Assembly: GCF_003946325.1 (NCBI RefSeq)
Contig: NZ_RHNT01000010.1
Location: forward strand, 1-64,000
Length of the DNA stretch: 64,000 nucleotides
Source: Companilactobacillus furfuricola
GTDB lineage: Bacteria > Bacillota > Bacilli > Lactobacillales > Lactobacillaceae
Reading direction: 5' to 3'
The notes beneath the pieces are model-generated. The model did not search any database, was not told where the DNA came from, and was given only the letters and a program-made list of their open reading frames with translations. Positions 52,181-62,174 of the stretch are shown here, one piece after another. The first letter of the stretch is position 1; each line of letters starts with the position of its first letter. The position numbers and the translations under genes are program-made.

Positions 52181-54622
52181 TTATTTCCCCTCCAAACTTA
52201 AAACGTGTGTCTTTGGCATATTTGCATCGACCTTAGTCGTAACGAATAATATTTGATTATCTTTAGAAATATCTTCGATCAGTTGGTAGATGTTCTTCAA
52301 TCTTGTTTCATCAAAGTCAACAAACGCGTCATCGATCAAAATTGGTAAATCGACAATTGGATTTATCTCGATAACAAATGCTAAACGTAATGCTAAATAT
52401 AACTGGACACGGGTTGCCCTTGAAATTTCGTGAACATCAAATTTAACTTTATCTTGTCGCACTAATATTAATGATTTGGTTTTATTGATATTAATATCAA
52501 TATAATTACCATTAGTCAATGTTAAGAAATATTTTTTTGCATTAGCTAGCATTTTAGGATATCGATTTTCACTGGCAAGGTCGAGCATTTTCTTGATCCA
52601 ATCACCGGCTAACTTGTTGGCTAACCACTGATCATATTGGTCGAGAATGTCGGCTCTAGTTTGCACTAGATCAGCCTCGACTTTTTGGTAAGCATCGTCA
52701 ACGAAAACTTGTTTTAACTGGCTATTCAAGTATCCTTTTTGCGTCAATAGGTCATTGATTTGGTGGGAGTTATCTTTGATCTGTTGATTTAATTGTAAAA
52801 GATCCGTTTGATATTGCTCTAAATCTTCAATTTGCTCTAAAGCCATACGGTCATCGCCAATAAAATCTTGATCCGCCTTTAATTGATTTAACTCATTTTG
52901 GTTATTTTGTTGATCATTGTGTTCCGAGATAAATTTATCAATACTTGATACATGATATTTTGATAATAAAATTTGTAGCTGTTCATTTAATTGTTGCAAA
53001 TCTTGTTCGGATGATTGCATGATTTGAGATCGACGTAATTCATCTTGCTTGATTACTTCCTGTTTAGCCTGAATCTTATTGAGTTGCGTAAAATACCAAT
53101 TCATGTCACCAATTAGATCTTGAGGCACAGTATTTGCATTGATCACGCGAACTTTTCTTGATAGATCCAGCCACTTCTTTAATTCAGCAGATTTAGTAGC
53201 AATCTTTTCTTCAAGTTGATGTTGTTCTGCTTTAAAATCCGTTAAAGCATTGATCTGTGGCTGAATGGCAATTACTCGCTCAAGCTCGATTCCTGAAGAA
53301 TTATGTTTGTCTAGGATCGATCGATTAGTTTGTTTGATTTGTGCAGCTTGATCAGTAACTTTCTTGTTGTCATAAAAACCAAATCCAACAATTATCAATC
53401 CTATTACGGGAATGATTTTAGCAATAGTAGCCGGAACGACCCAAAGTAATAGCAATAGTATCAGTATAATTCCCAGATAATAAATCTTATGACCCTTTGG
53501 TAGTGGCGTCTTTAATTGGTCGATCTCTGATTGATCCATTGATGTCATGGTATCTGTCAAATCAGGGTTTTGCTGTCTTAAATTGTCTGTTTGAAAATCG
53601 GATTTACGTAAATCTTCATTTAAATGGTCGATCTCGAACAAAATGTTTTGAATATCATTTTGACGTTGACCCATAAAATCAATATCTGCTTGATTGGCAT
53701 AGTAATTATCAAGTAAGGCTTTTTCGTCACGATCAATATGATTGTCTGCTCTTTGCTGATCAGAAGTTTGTAAGGTTTCAATTTGCTGGTGCAATCTAAC
53801 GAATTGGTCCCAATCCGTACTTGTAATTTCTGTTTTAATCCCTAGATCCTTAGCTTCAAGCATTTGTAACTCACGAAATTTGGGGATCTTTTCCACCAAC
53901 TGCTGATGTCGTTGTTGTTTACTAGTCAACTCCGCATTGTTTTGTTGACAATTATCCAATTGGTTGTTTATTGAATCGAGATCATGATTCAAAGTAATAT
54001 ATTCTTGTTGCTGGTTCTTGAAACTTGCTCGATCTTTTTGCAACTGTTGATACTTCTTAATATTTTGGACTAATGGTTGCTTGATCCCCCGAGCTTTGTA
54101 AATATTACTGCTGTCGTTTTCCAACTCTGACGCCATTTCTAACCACTGTTTACTGCCACTTGCTCCCAAGGACATGATCTCAGTTTCCAACTTGTCTTCA
54201 TTCAAGTCAAACAATGAGCGGATCGTCTGATCATTAAATACATGGGTCTGTTGATAGTCGTCTTTAGTGAAGTCCCCTATAATTTGTGACAGCATCGTTT
54301 CGGGAACTTCTTGGGCATCACGAAAAATTGAAACCTCACCATCACCCTTGCCGTCAACTCGGCGAACGATCCAATGAACATCCTTTTCATCCACAAATTC
54401 CAATTCTCCACCATAACTTGAGGCATGTTTTGGACGATACTGTTCAAAACGCTGAATCCCCCGACCGGAAGCAAAACCAAACAGGATACTTTGAATAAAG
54501 GTCAAAAATGTCGTTTTCCCAGCTTCATTATCGCCCACGATTATTTGATAATCTCGATCCAAGACAAATTCCTGATCGACCCACTTTCCAAAGCCGTATA
54601 TTTTTACTCTGATTAATTTCAA
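52181..54622 (-). CDS. yhaN: SMC/Rad50-type ATPase YhaN
   Basis: 813 aa, partner of the nuclease YhaO, similar to SbcC/Rad50 in layout. Walker A is GDNEAGKTTFL near residue 35; long Gln/Asp/Asn-rich coiled coils follow, with two adjacent hydrophobic helices in the middle (about 375-410, YYLGIILILLLLLWV) that may anchor it to the membrane. The C-terminal lobe has Walker B PILIDDAFVDFD. Role: DNA end processing or repair is likely but unproven. It overlaps yhaO by four bases. Confidence 0.93.
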   Translation of the reverse strand: MKLIRVKIYGFGKWVDQEFVLDRDYQIIVGDNEAGKTTFLTFIQSILFGFASGRGIQRFEQYRPKHASSYGGELEFVDEKDVHWIVRRVDGKGDGEVSIFRDAQEVPETMLSQIIGDFTKDDYQQTHVFNDQTIRSLFDLNEDKLETEIMSLGASGSKQWLEMASELENDSSNIYKARGIKQPLVQNIKKYQQLQKDRASFKNQQQEYITLNHDLDSINNQLDNCQQNNAELTSKQQRHQQLVEKIPKFRELQMLEAKDLGIKTEITSTDWDQFVRLHQQIETLQTSDQQRADNHIDRDEKALLDNYYANQADIDFMGQRQNDIQNILFEIDHLNEDLRKSDFQTDNLRQQNPDLTDTMTSMDQSEIDQLKTPLPKGHKIYYLGIILILLLLLWVVPATIAKIIPVIGLIIVGFGFYDNKKVTDQAAQIKQTNRSILDKHNSSGIELERVIAIQPQINALTDFKAEQHQLEEKIATKSAELKKWLDLSRKVRVINANTVPQDLIGDMNWYFTQLNKIQAKQEVIKQDELRRSQIMQSSEQDLQQLNEQLQILLSKYHVSSIDKFISEHNDQQNNQNELNQLKADQDFIGDDRMALEQIEDLEQYQTDLLQLNQQIKDNSHQINDLLTQKGYLNSQLKQVFVDDAYQKVEADLVQTRADILDQYDQWLANKLAGDWIKKMLDLASENRYPKMLANAKKYFLTLTNGNYIDININKTKSLILVRQDKVKFDVHEISRATRVQLYLALRLAFVIEINPIVDLPILIDDAFVDFDETRLKNIYQLIEDISKDNQILFVTTKVDANMPKTHVLSLEGK

Positions 54623-55791
54623 TTTTTCTCTCCGATAAATTTCTTATTAATTGTGCTTTGGGCTAATTGTTTAATATTGTTTAAAAATTCAGGAGAATCA
54701 ATATGATCTCGAATAATATCCAAATTGTACAACTTGTGGTCAAAGTCCTTAATATCATCTAAATCAAAAATTTGCTCTGCCGCATCATCCCAATATCGTT
54801 GATCGATACTGTCTAATTTTTTCTCCGGTTGATAGTTTAAATCAATTCGATAGACAACCCCAAGTTCCGTTTGTGGAAGATAATTCAATAAGTCGCCACG
54901 TTCGATCGAACGGATAATTTCTGGATTTAAGCGCTGTGCATTGCTAAATTCAATTGTAAATAAGGTTGGGACATCCACTGCTAAATTTGTCGTTATCCTT
55001 TGATTCAAGGAATCTAATGTATCAGCTTGATCAACTAGCACAGAAGTTCTTTCCCAAACATATGTTGAGCTTGGAATAAATTCGAGCTGACTTTGCTGAT
55101 TGACCACTGAAACGACGTAGAAGCCCTTCATACCAGTCTCATTCAAATTGCGTCCCTGAGTATCGCCCGGATAAACGATATAAGGATCTCTTTGAAGGAT
55201 CTCTCGCTTATGGATATGACCTAAAGCCCAATAATCATAGGCTTTACTGTTTAATCCATCTAAGGAAAAAGGCGCATATTCTCCACTGATACCTTGTGAC
55301 CCATGCAACATTCCGATTTGATAATCAACATTTTCACGTGCCGGAAATTCACCGACCTTGTCCTCTTCAATATGCTGTTTATAATAACTAAAACCACTAA
55401 TGCCAACCTTTGTCCCGTCATGCGTATTCAAGATTTCCGTAGAAACTTTGTCCGAAAAAACATGAACATTTGACGGAAATTTGATCGCAGAAAAGTCATT
55501 TCGATAATAATCATGATTTCCATAGATCAAATAAACTTGAATATCATTATCTTTTAAGCGTTGAAATTGATTCTTCAAAAATTCTTGGGCATTTAGAGAC
55601 CGCTCCGTATTGTCGTAAGTATCTCCGGCTAACAAAACAAAATCAACATGCTGACGCACTGCAGTATTAAACACTTTCGTGGCCGCACTATAGGTTGATT
55701 TACGAAGGTCATTTTGGAGTTGCTTCGAAAAATTCTGGATGCTGACAAATGGTGTATCCAAATGTAAATCAGCTGCGTGAATAAACTTCAT
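54619..55791 (-). CDS. yhaO: Metallophosphoesterase/DNA exonuclease YhaO (SbcD/Mre11-like)
   Basis: 390 aa. Metal-binding motifs: HAADLHLDTP, LAGDTYDNTE, YGNHDYYRN, MLHG and GHIHKRE; a C-terminal capping domain follows. The ATG at 55791 has AGGAGGAGT upstream; the longer frame to 55824 runs into the terminator hairpin of the upstream gene. It is coupled to yhaN, together an Mre11/Rad50-like complex. Confidence 0.94.
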   Translation of the reverse strand: MKFIHAADLHLDTPFVSIQNFSKQLQNDLRKSTYSAATKVFNTAVRQHVDFVLLAGDTYDNTERSLNAQEFLKNQFQRLKDNDIQVYLIYGNHDYYRNDFSAIKFPSNVHVFSDKVSTEILNTHDGTKVGISGFSYYKQHIEEDKVGEFPARENVDYQIGMLHGSQGISGEYAPFSLDGLNSKAYDYWALGHIHKREILQRDPYIVYPGDTQGRNLNETGMKGFYVVSVVNQQSQLEFIPSSTYVWERTSVLVDQADTLDSLNQRITTNLAVDVPTLFTIEFSNAQRLNPEIIRSIERGDLLNYLPQTELGVVYRIDLNYQPEKKLDSIDQRYWDDAAEQIFDLDDIKDFDHKLYNLDIIRDHIDSPEFLNNIKQLAQSTINKKFIGEKN

Positions 55792-55805
55792 GTACACTCC
55801 TCCTG

Positions 55806-55842
55806 AAAAAAAAAGCCCAGGCAAAATATTTCGCCCAGTCTT
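55806..55842 (-). terminator. Terminator downstream of the YheA-like gene
   Basis: Minus-strand CTGGGC...GCCTGG (six pairs, two of them G-T) followed by T9, between the YheA/YmcA-like gene and yhaO. Confidence 0.6.
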
Positions 55843-55851
55843 TAATTTAAA

Positions 55852-56190
55852 TTAGCCTTGATAAATTTCTGCGATAGGCTTTGAAATGATCTTGTTTAGT
55901 TCTTGCATCATTGAATCAACTTTTTTCTCTTTGTCCATTAAGTTAGTGATTTCTGAAAAGTTTTGAAGTTGATCAGTCAATTTATGCATTTCTTCAACAT
56001 CAGCATCTGTGATCTCTTGACCTTGCATTTGTTTTTGTTGAAGAGCAAATTGTTCATTTTGCACCTTATCAAAAAGCTTATAAGCCAAATCGTTAGCTTT
56101 AACAGCTTCAAAGGCGAGCTTCAAGTCTGCAACTTCTGTTGAGGCTCTTAAGTCTTGTTCCAATTTGTTGGCGCTATCGTAAATATTCAT
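55852..56190 (-). CDS. yheA: YlbF/YmcA/YheA family protein
   Basis: 112 aa, helical protein of the YlbF/YmcA family; closest in layout to YheA. Segments ANKLEQDLRASTEVADLKLAFEAVKAND and VEEMHKLTDQLQNF are typical. Members of this family affect RNA processing and developmental regulation (YlbF-YmcA-YaaT), but the YheA role is unclear. It lies between pbp1A and yhaO, as yheA lies near yhaMNO in Bacilli. Confidence 0.88.
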   Translation of the reverse strand: MNIYDSANKLEQDLRASTEVADLKLAFEAVKANDLAYKLFDKVQNEQFALQQKQMQGQEITDADVEEMHKLTDQLQNFSEITNLMDKEKKVDSMMQELNKIISKPIAEIYQG

Positions 56191-56199
56191 ATGATCCTC

Positions 56200-58278
56200 C
56201 TATTGACCAAAAAAATTCTTGATTTCATTATACCATTCACTAGCTTTATCTTTTACACCGTTTACTCCATCTTCAAATGATTTTATGAATCCATTATCAC
56301 TATCACCGGAATCATCATCTTCATTTGCAATTTCAGCAGCATCTTTAGTGTTGAAAGAAGTCCCAGCTGTGGCTGGTAAAATGTTTGTCATTTCGTTTTT
56401 AAATAAAGCTGCGATGCCATTTTCATTGGCACCTTGGATAAAGTGAGTCGAATCCGTATTATCGAATCCGATCCAACTGGAAACTACTACATCAGGAGTA
56501 TAGCCGATCATCCACTGGTCTTTAGTACCATTCATCCCATACGATTTAGGGACTTCAGTACTACCAGTCTTACCCGCGATCTTATAGCCTGATGGTTTGG
56601 CATTGGCACCAGTACCATAATTATAAACTCCGAGCATCATACTGGTCATTTCTTTGGCGGTGTCCTTACTGATGATCTGTTTAGTTGAATTGCTTGAATT
56701 ATCAACGATCACTGTTCCAGTTGCATCGACAATTTTCGTAATGAAGTGAGTATCAGCTAATTTCCCATTATTAGCGAAGGCTGTATAAGCTTTGGCCATT
56801 TGAATAGGAGATACTCCGGTAGATAAACCACCTAATGCCAATGCCAAGTTTTGATCCTTTTTGTTCACTTTAATACCAAAGTTTTCGACTGAAGATACGC
56901 CCTTTTTGACGCCGATCTTATCCAACAATGCTACAGCTGGAACATTCTCACTTTGTGCTAAAGCCTTATACATTGGGATCTCATCTTGATACAAACCATC
57001 AGCGTTAGTTGGCGTATACTTATTCTTACCAAAACTCGTGATCTGATCCGGTAGATCAGAATCATAACTATAACCATTTTGCAGCGCTGGTGTGTAAACA
57101 GCTAACGGTTTGATAGTTGACCCTGGTTGTCGTTTCATTTGCGATGAAGTAGCACGGTTAAATCCTCTGAAGGTGTGCTCACCTCGTCCACCGACCACAG
57201 CAAGCACGCCACCGGTCTTAGGGTCGACAGCAACTGATGCCCCTTGGACTTGTTTACCATCACTGGCATTACTTGGGAACAAATAATTGTTATCGAAAGA
57301 ATTCTCCATTGAAGTTTGCATACTTTGATCCAAAGTCGTATAGATCTTGTATCCTTTATTCAAAATGTCATCTTCTTTAAGGCCGTATTTATTAACAGCT
57401 TCATCAATGACTGCATCGAAAAAATAAGGATATTTATATGAACTAGACTCCTGATAATTATCCGATAGCTCGATATCAGAGTTTTGATAATATTTAGTTT
57501 GATCGGAACTTAATTTATTATTTTCGACCATCAGATCCAAAACTAAATTACGACGTGCTTTCGAATTCGACATACTGTCGATCGGATTGTATGCATTCGG
57601 GCTCTTTAAAATTGCTGCCAGCACGGCCGCTTCACCAGGATCAAGCTGACTGGCACTCTTACCAAAATATTTTTCAGATGCATCTTGAACGCCCCAGACA
57701 CCATTTCCAAAATAAGCATTGTTTAAATACATCGCTAAAATAGACTTTTTCGAATATACTTTATTTATCTCGATCGATAAAAACAGTTCTTCACCTTTTC
57801 TGGATAAAGTTTGCTTTTGCGTCAAGAGCGCGTTCTTTGCTAATTGTTGCGTCAAGGTACTACCACCACTAATTCCACGGTGAAGCACGTAATTGACAGC
57901 AGCACGAGCATAGCCTTTAACGCTAAAGCCAGGGTTCGTCCAAAAGGTACGATCCTCTGTAGAAATTACTGCATTTTGAATGTTCGTTGAAATCTTATCT
58001 AACCCGACGTATGTCCCTTTGCGTGAATACAAAGCACCCGCGTCATCGCCATCTTTGTCAATGACCATCGTCTTAGTTTGCAAAGATGCCTTTAAATTCT
58101 CAATATTTGATGTCTTAGCTTTAAATGTCCAAAAACTACTTAGAACTAAGATCAATGTTAATAGGATCAGGATCAGCCAGCGAGTGACTTGGAACCTTTT
58201 CCAATATCGTTTTATATATGACCAAGCAACTTTTAGTTTTGGCTTGAGCCAATCCCAAAATCCTCGATTGTTTTTCAT
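56200..58278 (-). CDS. pbp1A: Class A penicillin-binding protein 1A
   Basis: Bifunctional peptidoglycan polymerase, 692 aa. A basic cytoplasmic N-terminus and TM helix (about 33-52) precede the GT51 glycosyltransferase with EDRTFWTNPGF, GGSTLTQQLAKN and KILAMYLN-type sequences. The transpeptidase has SxxK in GSTIKPLAV, SxN in SENVPAV and KTGSTEV, followed by a Ser/Asp-rich C-terminal tail. All catalytic residues are present. It lies ten bases upstream of the YheA-like gene, divergent from the pseudouridine synthase. Confidence 0.96.
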   Translation of the reverse strand: MKNNRGFWDWLKPKLKVAWSYIKRYWKRFQVTRWLILILLTLILVLSSFWTFKAKTSNIENLKASLQTKTMVIDKDGDDAGALYSRKGTYVGLDKISTNIQNAVISTEDRTFWTNPGFSVKGYARAAVNYVLHRGISGGSTLTQQLAKNALLTQKQTLSRKGEELFLSIEINKVYSKKSILAMYLNNAYFGNGVWGVQDASEKYFGKSASQLDPGEAAVLAAILKSPNAYNPIDSMSNSKARRNLVLDLMVENNKLSSDQTKYYQNSDIELSDNYQESSSYKYPYFFDAVIDEAVNKYGLKEDDILNKGYKIYTTLDQSMQTSMENSFDNNYLFPSNASDGKQVQGASVAVDPKTGGVLAVVGGRGEHTFRGFNRATSSQMKRQPGSTIKPLAVYTPALQNGYSYDSDLPDQITSFGKNKYTPTNADGLYQDEIPMYKALAQSENVPAVALLDKIGVKKGVSSVENFGIKVNKKDQNLALALGGLSTGVSPIQMAKAYTAFANNGKLADTHFITKIVDATGTVIVDNSSNSTKQIISKDTAKEMTSMMLGVYNYGTGANAKPSGYKIAGKTGSTEVPKSYGMNGTKDQWMIGYTPDVVVSSWIGFDNTDSTHFIQGANENGIAALFKNEMTNILPATAGTSFNTKDAAEIANEDDDSGDSDNGFIKSFEDGVNGVKDKASEWYNEIKNFFGQ

Positions 58279-58364
58279 AATTCTCTACCTCTGTAAAAAC
58301 AAATTTTACCATACAATCGATTCAATTCCGTTAATTAGAAAAAATCTTTAAGGAGTCTAACATC

Positions 58365-59273
58365 TTGTACCAACGAAAGATTACTTATCATCAACAAAAC
58401 GGCGAAATATTGAATATTCGCCAACTTCTAAAAAAATGGCTGATCCCCAAAAAATGGCAACACTACTTCAGATCAGAGCAATTAGTTTTGATCAATGGAC
58501 AGTATCAGCCGTTCAATACCATCATCCATGATCAAGATATCATCACTTTGAATTTCGATTTTCCACCACGAACTAGCGATCAAAATTATTTACCAGGTAA
58601 TCGACAAATTGACGTAGCTTATGAAGATAGCGACGTTTTAATCGCAAACAAACCCGCTAATGTCAAGACACATCCAAATTTAGCCACTGAATCTGATAGT
58701 TTATTCAACGACGTGAAAACTTATTTATCCCCGGCAAAACCTTATATGGTTCATAGAATTGACATGATGACTTCTGGGCTAGTTTTAATTGCCAAATCAC
58801 CCTATTTGGTACCGATCTTTAATCGGCAATTAACTACCAAGACATTACAAAGAAAATATTTGGCCATCGTTCGTCTAAACAACAACATCCCTGATCGTGG
58901 CCAGATAGATCGACCTATCGGACTGGATCTTGAAGACAAAAGAAAACGTAAAACCGATCCAAACGGGCAGCCAGCATTAACTGACTATTATATATTACGC
59001 AAAAACAATAATTTTGCCTTATTGAAAGTGATTTTGCATACTGGTAGGACCCATCAGATCCGGGTCCATTTAAAAAGCCTTGGCGTCCCCATAGTAAACG
59101 ATCCTTTGTATGACGATGACTGTGACAATGGGCAAATGTTACTCAATGCTAACGAATTGAGCTATCAAATACCCTTTTCGAATGATTTTAAAACTGTCCA
59201 CATTAAACCAGATCCAGCAATTGAACAATTTATTCAAACGCACGATTTAAAAAAGGTATCAAAAAATCTTTAA
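58365..59273 (+). CDS. RluD-family RNA pseudouridine synthase
   Basis: Converts uridine to pseudouridine in rRNA or tRNA; the target is not predictable. 302 aa: an N-terminal S4-like part with degenerate conservation, the catalytic Asp in VHRIDMMTSGLVL (HRxD motif), then KxxY region LQRKYLAIV and GRTHQIRVHL. The TTG at 58365 is the start: AAGGAG lies nine bases before. Divergent from pbp1A and convergent with menA, sharing a terminator that contains its own stop codon. Confidence 0.93.
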   Translation: MYQRKITYHQQNGEILNIRQLLKKWLIPKKWQHYFRSEQLVLINGQYQPFNTIIHDQDIITLNFDFPPRTSDQNYLPGNRQIDVAYEDSDVLIANKPANVKTHPNLATESDSLFNDVKTYLSPAKPYMVHRIDMMTSGLVLIAKSPYLVPIFNRQLTTKTLQRKYLAIVRLNNNIPDRGQIDRPIGLDLEDKRKRKTDPNGQPALTDYYILRKNNNFALLKVILHTGRTHQIRVHLKSLGVPIVNDPLYDDDCDNGQMLLNANELSYQIPFSNDFKTVHIKPDPAIEQFIQTHDLKKVSKNL

Positions 59274-59290
59274 CGATTTTTTGATACCTT
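59253..59290. terminator. Bidirectional terminator between the pseudouridine synthase and menA
   Basis: A 16-bp stem, AAGGTATCAAAAAATC with its complement (59253-59268/59275-59290). The synthase's stop codon is in the loop, so the last six codons form the left arm. TTTATTT follows on the right, AAA before on the left. Confidence 0.85.
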
Positions 59291-59293
59291 TAT

Positions 59294-60211
59294 TTATTTG
59301 ATCAATTGCATGACGACACTGATAAGTGCACCGATAACCAATAAACCGACATAATACAACGTTAATCTAGTGGTTGCCTGCAACACAGTGTTGAGATTTT
59401 TCTCCGTTGGTGCTTTTAAAAATGGTCTGAATTTATCCCAAATGCTTGGATAAAATAAAATCAGTAATAAAGTCACATACGGAACAACTTGCATCAATGC
59501 CAAAATTGGCACTAGTAAAAATGCACAAGCCCAACTAGCTTTAAACAAGCTTAATGAATTATGTTTGCCAATTCGTTCAACTAATGAATCCGATAATTCA
59601 GCACTTTCTTCCAATTGCGTTACATTGCTAGCGATGATCACTGAAAAAACCGCAAATGTATTAGGCAAGCAAAGAACGACAATATCAATGATCGAACTAG
59701 AATCAAGTTTCCCTGAACTAGCTAAACCGAGATAAATAAATGCGACTGGAATAATTACCGTGGTAACTACCGCCATCAAACCTTCACCTAAAACAGTTTG
59801 GTTGAGAGGCTTGGGGCCTGAAGTGTACAAAAGTCCTAAAACTAGCCCTAAAATTGCGACGACCAAAATAAACCAACCAGTACTATAAACCAAATATGCC
59901 GTTATTACTAACGGAATAAATGCCAGTACATAAACCATCTTCCGAGCGTGCGAAAGCGATTCGCGATTGACACCTAAAGCATTGATCTGCTTGTGAACAA
60001 TACTAGGTCTAGAAGAACGATAAACATTATAATTATTGTGAAAATTCAAAATCATATGAAAAATCACTACTGCTAATAGTCCTAAGACACCATTAACAAA
60101 ATCAAAAGTCATAAATTTTGTAAAAGCATAGCTGATAACTAAAACCATCAAGCAAATATCAAGCAAGTTTGATTTTACATCAGAAAATTCCCTAAAAAGT
60201 TTCCAATCCAA
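59294..60211 (-). CDS. menA: 1,4-Dihydroxy-2-naphthoate polyprenyltransferase family protein
   Basis: UbiA-family membrane prenyltransferase, 305 aa with eight to nine TM helices. The first Asp-rich motif is replaced by NFHNNYNVYRS (N-rich, as seen in MenA of lactobacilli), the second is near TSGPKPLNQTVLGEGLM. It attaches a prenyl chain to DHNA to make demethylmenaquinone. A lactobacillus with menA can use external DHNA or make partial menaquinone. It lies 13 bases downstream of argS, so probably shares the argS transcript. Confidence 0.85.
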   Translation of the reverse strand: MDWKLFREFSDVKSNLLDICLMVLVISYAFTKFMTFDFVNGVLGLLAVVIFHMILNFHNNYNVYRSSRPSIVHKQINALGVNRESLSHARKMVYVLAFIPLVITAYLVYSTGWFILVVAILGLVLGLLYTSGPKPLNQTVLGEGLMAVVTTVIIPVAFIYLGLASSGKLDSSSIIDIVVLCLPNTFAVFSVIIASNVTQLEESAELSDSLVERIGKHNSLSLFKASWACAFLLVPILALMQVVPYVTLLLILFYPSIWDKFRPFLKAPTEKNLNTVLQATTRLTLYYVGLLVIGALISVVMQLIK

Positions 60212-60224
60212 AGTTTTACACCTA

Positions 60225-61919
60225 CTACATTTCCTCTGGTGCCTTCACACCTAATAAGGCTAGAGACATTTGCAAGACGATCGACACTGATTTAACTAAT
60301 GCCAAACGTGCATTTAATCCCGAGTCCTCTGTCAAAATCTTACTATGAGCATAATATTGATTGAAACTCTTGGCAAGTTTTAATGAGTATTTAGCAATAA
60401 CTGATGGTTCATATTTTGCACCAGCACGACTAACGATCTCTGGAAATTCTTGTAACATCTTGATCGTATCCCAAGCTTCGCTATCGGCTAATGCAAGATC
60501 TTTGGCATCAGCAAAATCATTCTTACCGGCTTTTCTTAAAATACTTAAAGCACGGGCATTAGTGTATTGAACGTAAGGACCCGTTTCTCCTTCAAAACGA
60601 ACAACTTCTTCAAGATTAAAGTCAAAGTTATCGCGTCTTTCATTCTTGAGGTCGTGGAAAACTACCGCACCAACACCAACAGCTTCAGCAACTTCATCTT
60701 TATCTTTCAAGTTAGGGTTCTTCTCTTCGATTTGCTTCTTAGCAAGGTCAACGGCATCATTCAAGACATTTTGAAGTAAGATAACATTTCCCTTACGAGT
60801 TGAAAGCTTCTTACCATTGGCTGTGATCAAGCCAAATTCAATGTGATGAATATCATCTGACCAGTCATAACCCATCATCTTGAGGACGGCCTTTAACTTC
60901 TTGAAATGTTCAGCTTGTTCACTACCAACTACGTACAGTGATTGAACAAAATTGTATGTATTCTTACGATAAATAGCTGCAGCCAAGTCACGAGTAATGT
61001 AAAGTGTTGCCCCATCAGTCTTTCTGATCAAGGCTGGTGAAAGATCTAGATCAGAAAGATCAACGATCTCGGCACCACGACTCTCTTCAAGTAATCCTTT
61101 ATCTTGAATTGTCTTAATAACATCGTCCATCTTGTCATTGTAAAAAGCTTCACCGTTGTATGAGTCAAAAGTAACGCCTAAACGATCATAAACTTTTTGG
61201 AATTCTGAAAGTGACAATTCTCTAAACCATTTCCAAAGAGAAAGTGCTTCTTCATCGCCATCTTCCATCCGTTTGAACCAAGCACGAGCTTCGTCGTCCA
61301 GTTCTGGTTTTGTTTCAGCTTCTGAATGGAAACGAACGTAATATTTAAGCAAATTATTGATTGGGTCTTTTTCAACGTCTTCTTTTGAACCCCAAGTCTT
61401 ATAACCAACGATCAATTTACCAAATTGTGTTCCCCAATCACCCAAGTGGTTGATCTTAATAGGCTTGTAACCTAATTTAGTAATGATCTTAGCAATGGAG
61501 TTACCGATAACGGTCGAACGGAGATGCCCCATTGACATTGGCTTAGCGATATTAGGTGATGACATATCGATAGGAACATTGCCACCCTTACCTTCATCTT
61601 GATCACCGTAGTCAGCTTGCTTGGACAAAATAGTATGCAAAATATTATCTGCAAAACTAGCTTTATCTAAGAAAAAGTTGACATATACGCCAGTGTTAAC
61701 GACTTTTTCAAAACCAGATTGATCGATTTGAGCAACAAGCTCTTCGGCAATCATGTTCGGTGCCTTATGTAAAGATTTAGCCAAAATAAAAGTTGGAAAG
61801 GCAAAATCCCCCAAGTCAGAAGACTTAGGTTTTTCGATCAAGTTTGTTAATTGTTCACTGGTGATTTCTTCAGGAACAACTTTAGTTAATGCATTAACTA
61901 CTAGTGTTTTTGAATCCAT
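60225..61919 (-). CDS. argS: Arginine--tRNA ligase
   Basis: Class I synthetase charging tRNA-Arg. 564 aa from the ATG at 61919 behind GGAGGAAA; a TTG at 61931 lies inside that site. The N-terminal Add-1 domain recognises the D-loop. HIGH motif: PMSMGHLRST; KMSKS is replaced by the LSTRKGNVILL segment, normal for ArgRS. The C-terminal DALR anticodon domain ends ALLGVKAPEEM. It is controlled by a T-box and separate from argF upstream. Confidence 0.97.
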   Translation of the reverse strand: MDSKTLVVNALTKVVPEEITSEQLTNLIEKPKSSDLGDFAFPTFILAKSLHKAPNMIAEELVAQIDQSGFEKVVNTGVYVNFFLDKASFADNILHTILSKQADYGDQDEGKGGNVPIDMSSPNIAKPMSMGHLRSTVIGNSIAKIITKLGYKPIKINHLGDWGTQFGKLIVGYKTWGSKEDVEKDPINNLLKYYVRFHSEAETKPELDDEARAWFKRMEDGDEEALSLWKWFRELSLSEFQKVYDRLGVTFDSYNGEAFYNDKMDDVIKTIQDKGLLEESRGAEIVDLSDLDLSPALIRKTDGATLYITRDLAAAIYRKNTYNFVQSLYVVGSEQAEHFKKLKAVLKMMGYDWSDDIHHIEFGLITANGKKLSTRKGNVILLQNVLNDAVDLAKKQIEEKNPNLKDKDEVAEAVGVGAVVFHDLKNERRDNFDFNLEEVVRFEGETGPYVQYTNARALSILRKAGKNDFADAKDLALADSEAWDTIKMLQEFPEIVSRAGAKYEPSVIAKYSLKLAKSFNQYYAHSKILTEDSGLNARLALVKSVSIVLQMSLALLGVKAPEEM

Positions 61920-61934
61920 ATTTTCCTCCAAATT

Positions 61935-62130
61935 AAAAAAGTCTCTTCCAATACATTTTATATTGAAAGAGACGAGATTTCCCGCGGTACCACTCTAATT
62001 GATTAAGATCCACTCATTTAAAAAATATTCTAATTTAAAAAAAGGTGCGACTCAATCTAGAATTGATCAGCTTTCACCAAATCTGATCTCGCTTGGAATT
62101 GTTTGATTAATTAATCCTTTTTTATGCATT
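61935..62130 (-). promoter_or_regulatory. T-box riboswitch leader of argS
   Basis: The minus-strand T-box sequence AGAGTGGTACCGCGG (61982-61996) is followed by a GTCTCTT.../...AAGAGAC terminator stem (61941-61973) and T6. A GTCGCACC stretch upstream offers a CGC Arg specifier, but this is tentative. The leader is short (under 200 bases). Confidence 0.9.
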
Positions 62131-62133
62131 AAA

Positions 62134-62162
62134 ATATTAGCACACACAGGCCTTGGTCTCAA
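62134..62162 (-). promoter_or_regulatory. Promoter of argS
   Basis: Minus-strand TTGAGA (62157-62162), 17-base spacer, TAATAT (62134-62139), directly before the argS T-box. Confidence 0.75.
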
Positions 62163-62174
62163 GCATTTTCACAA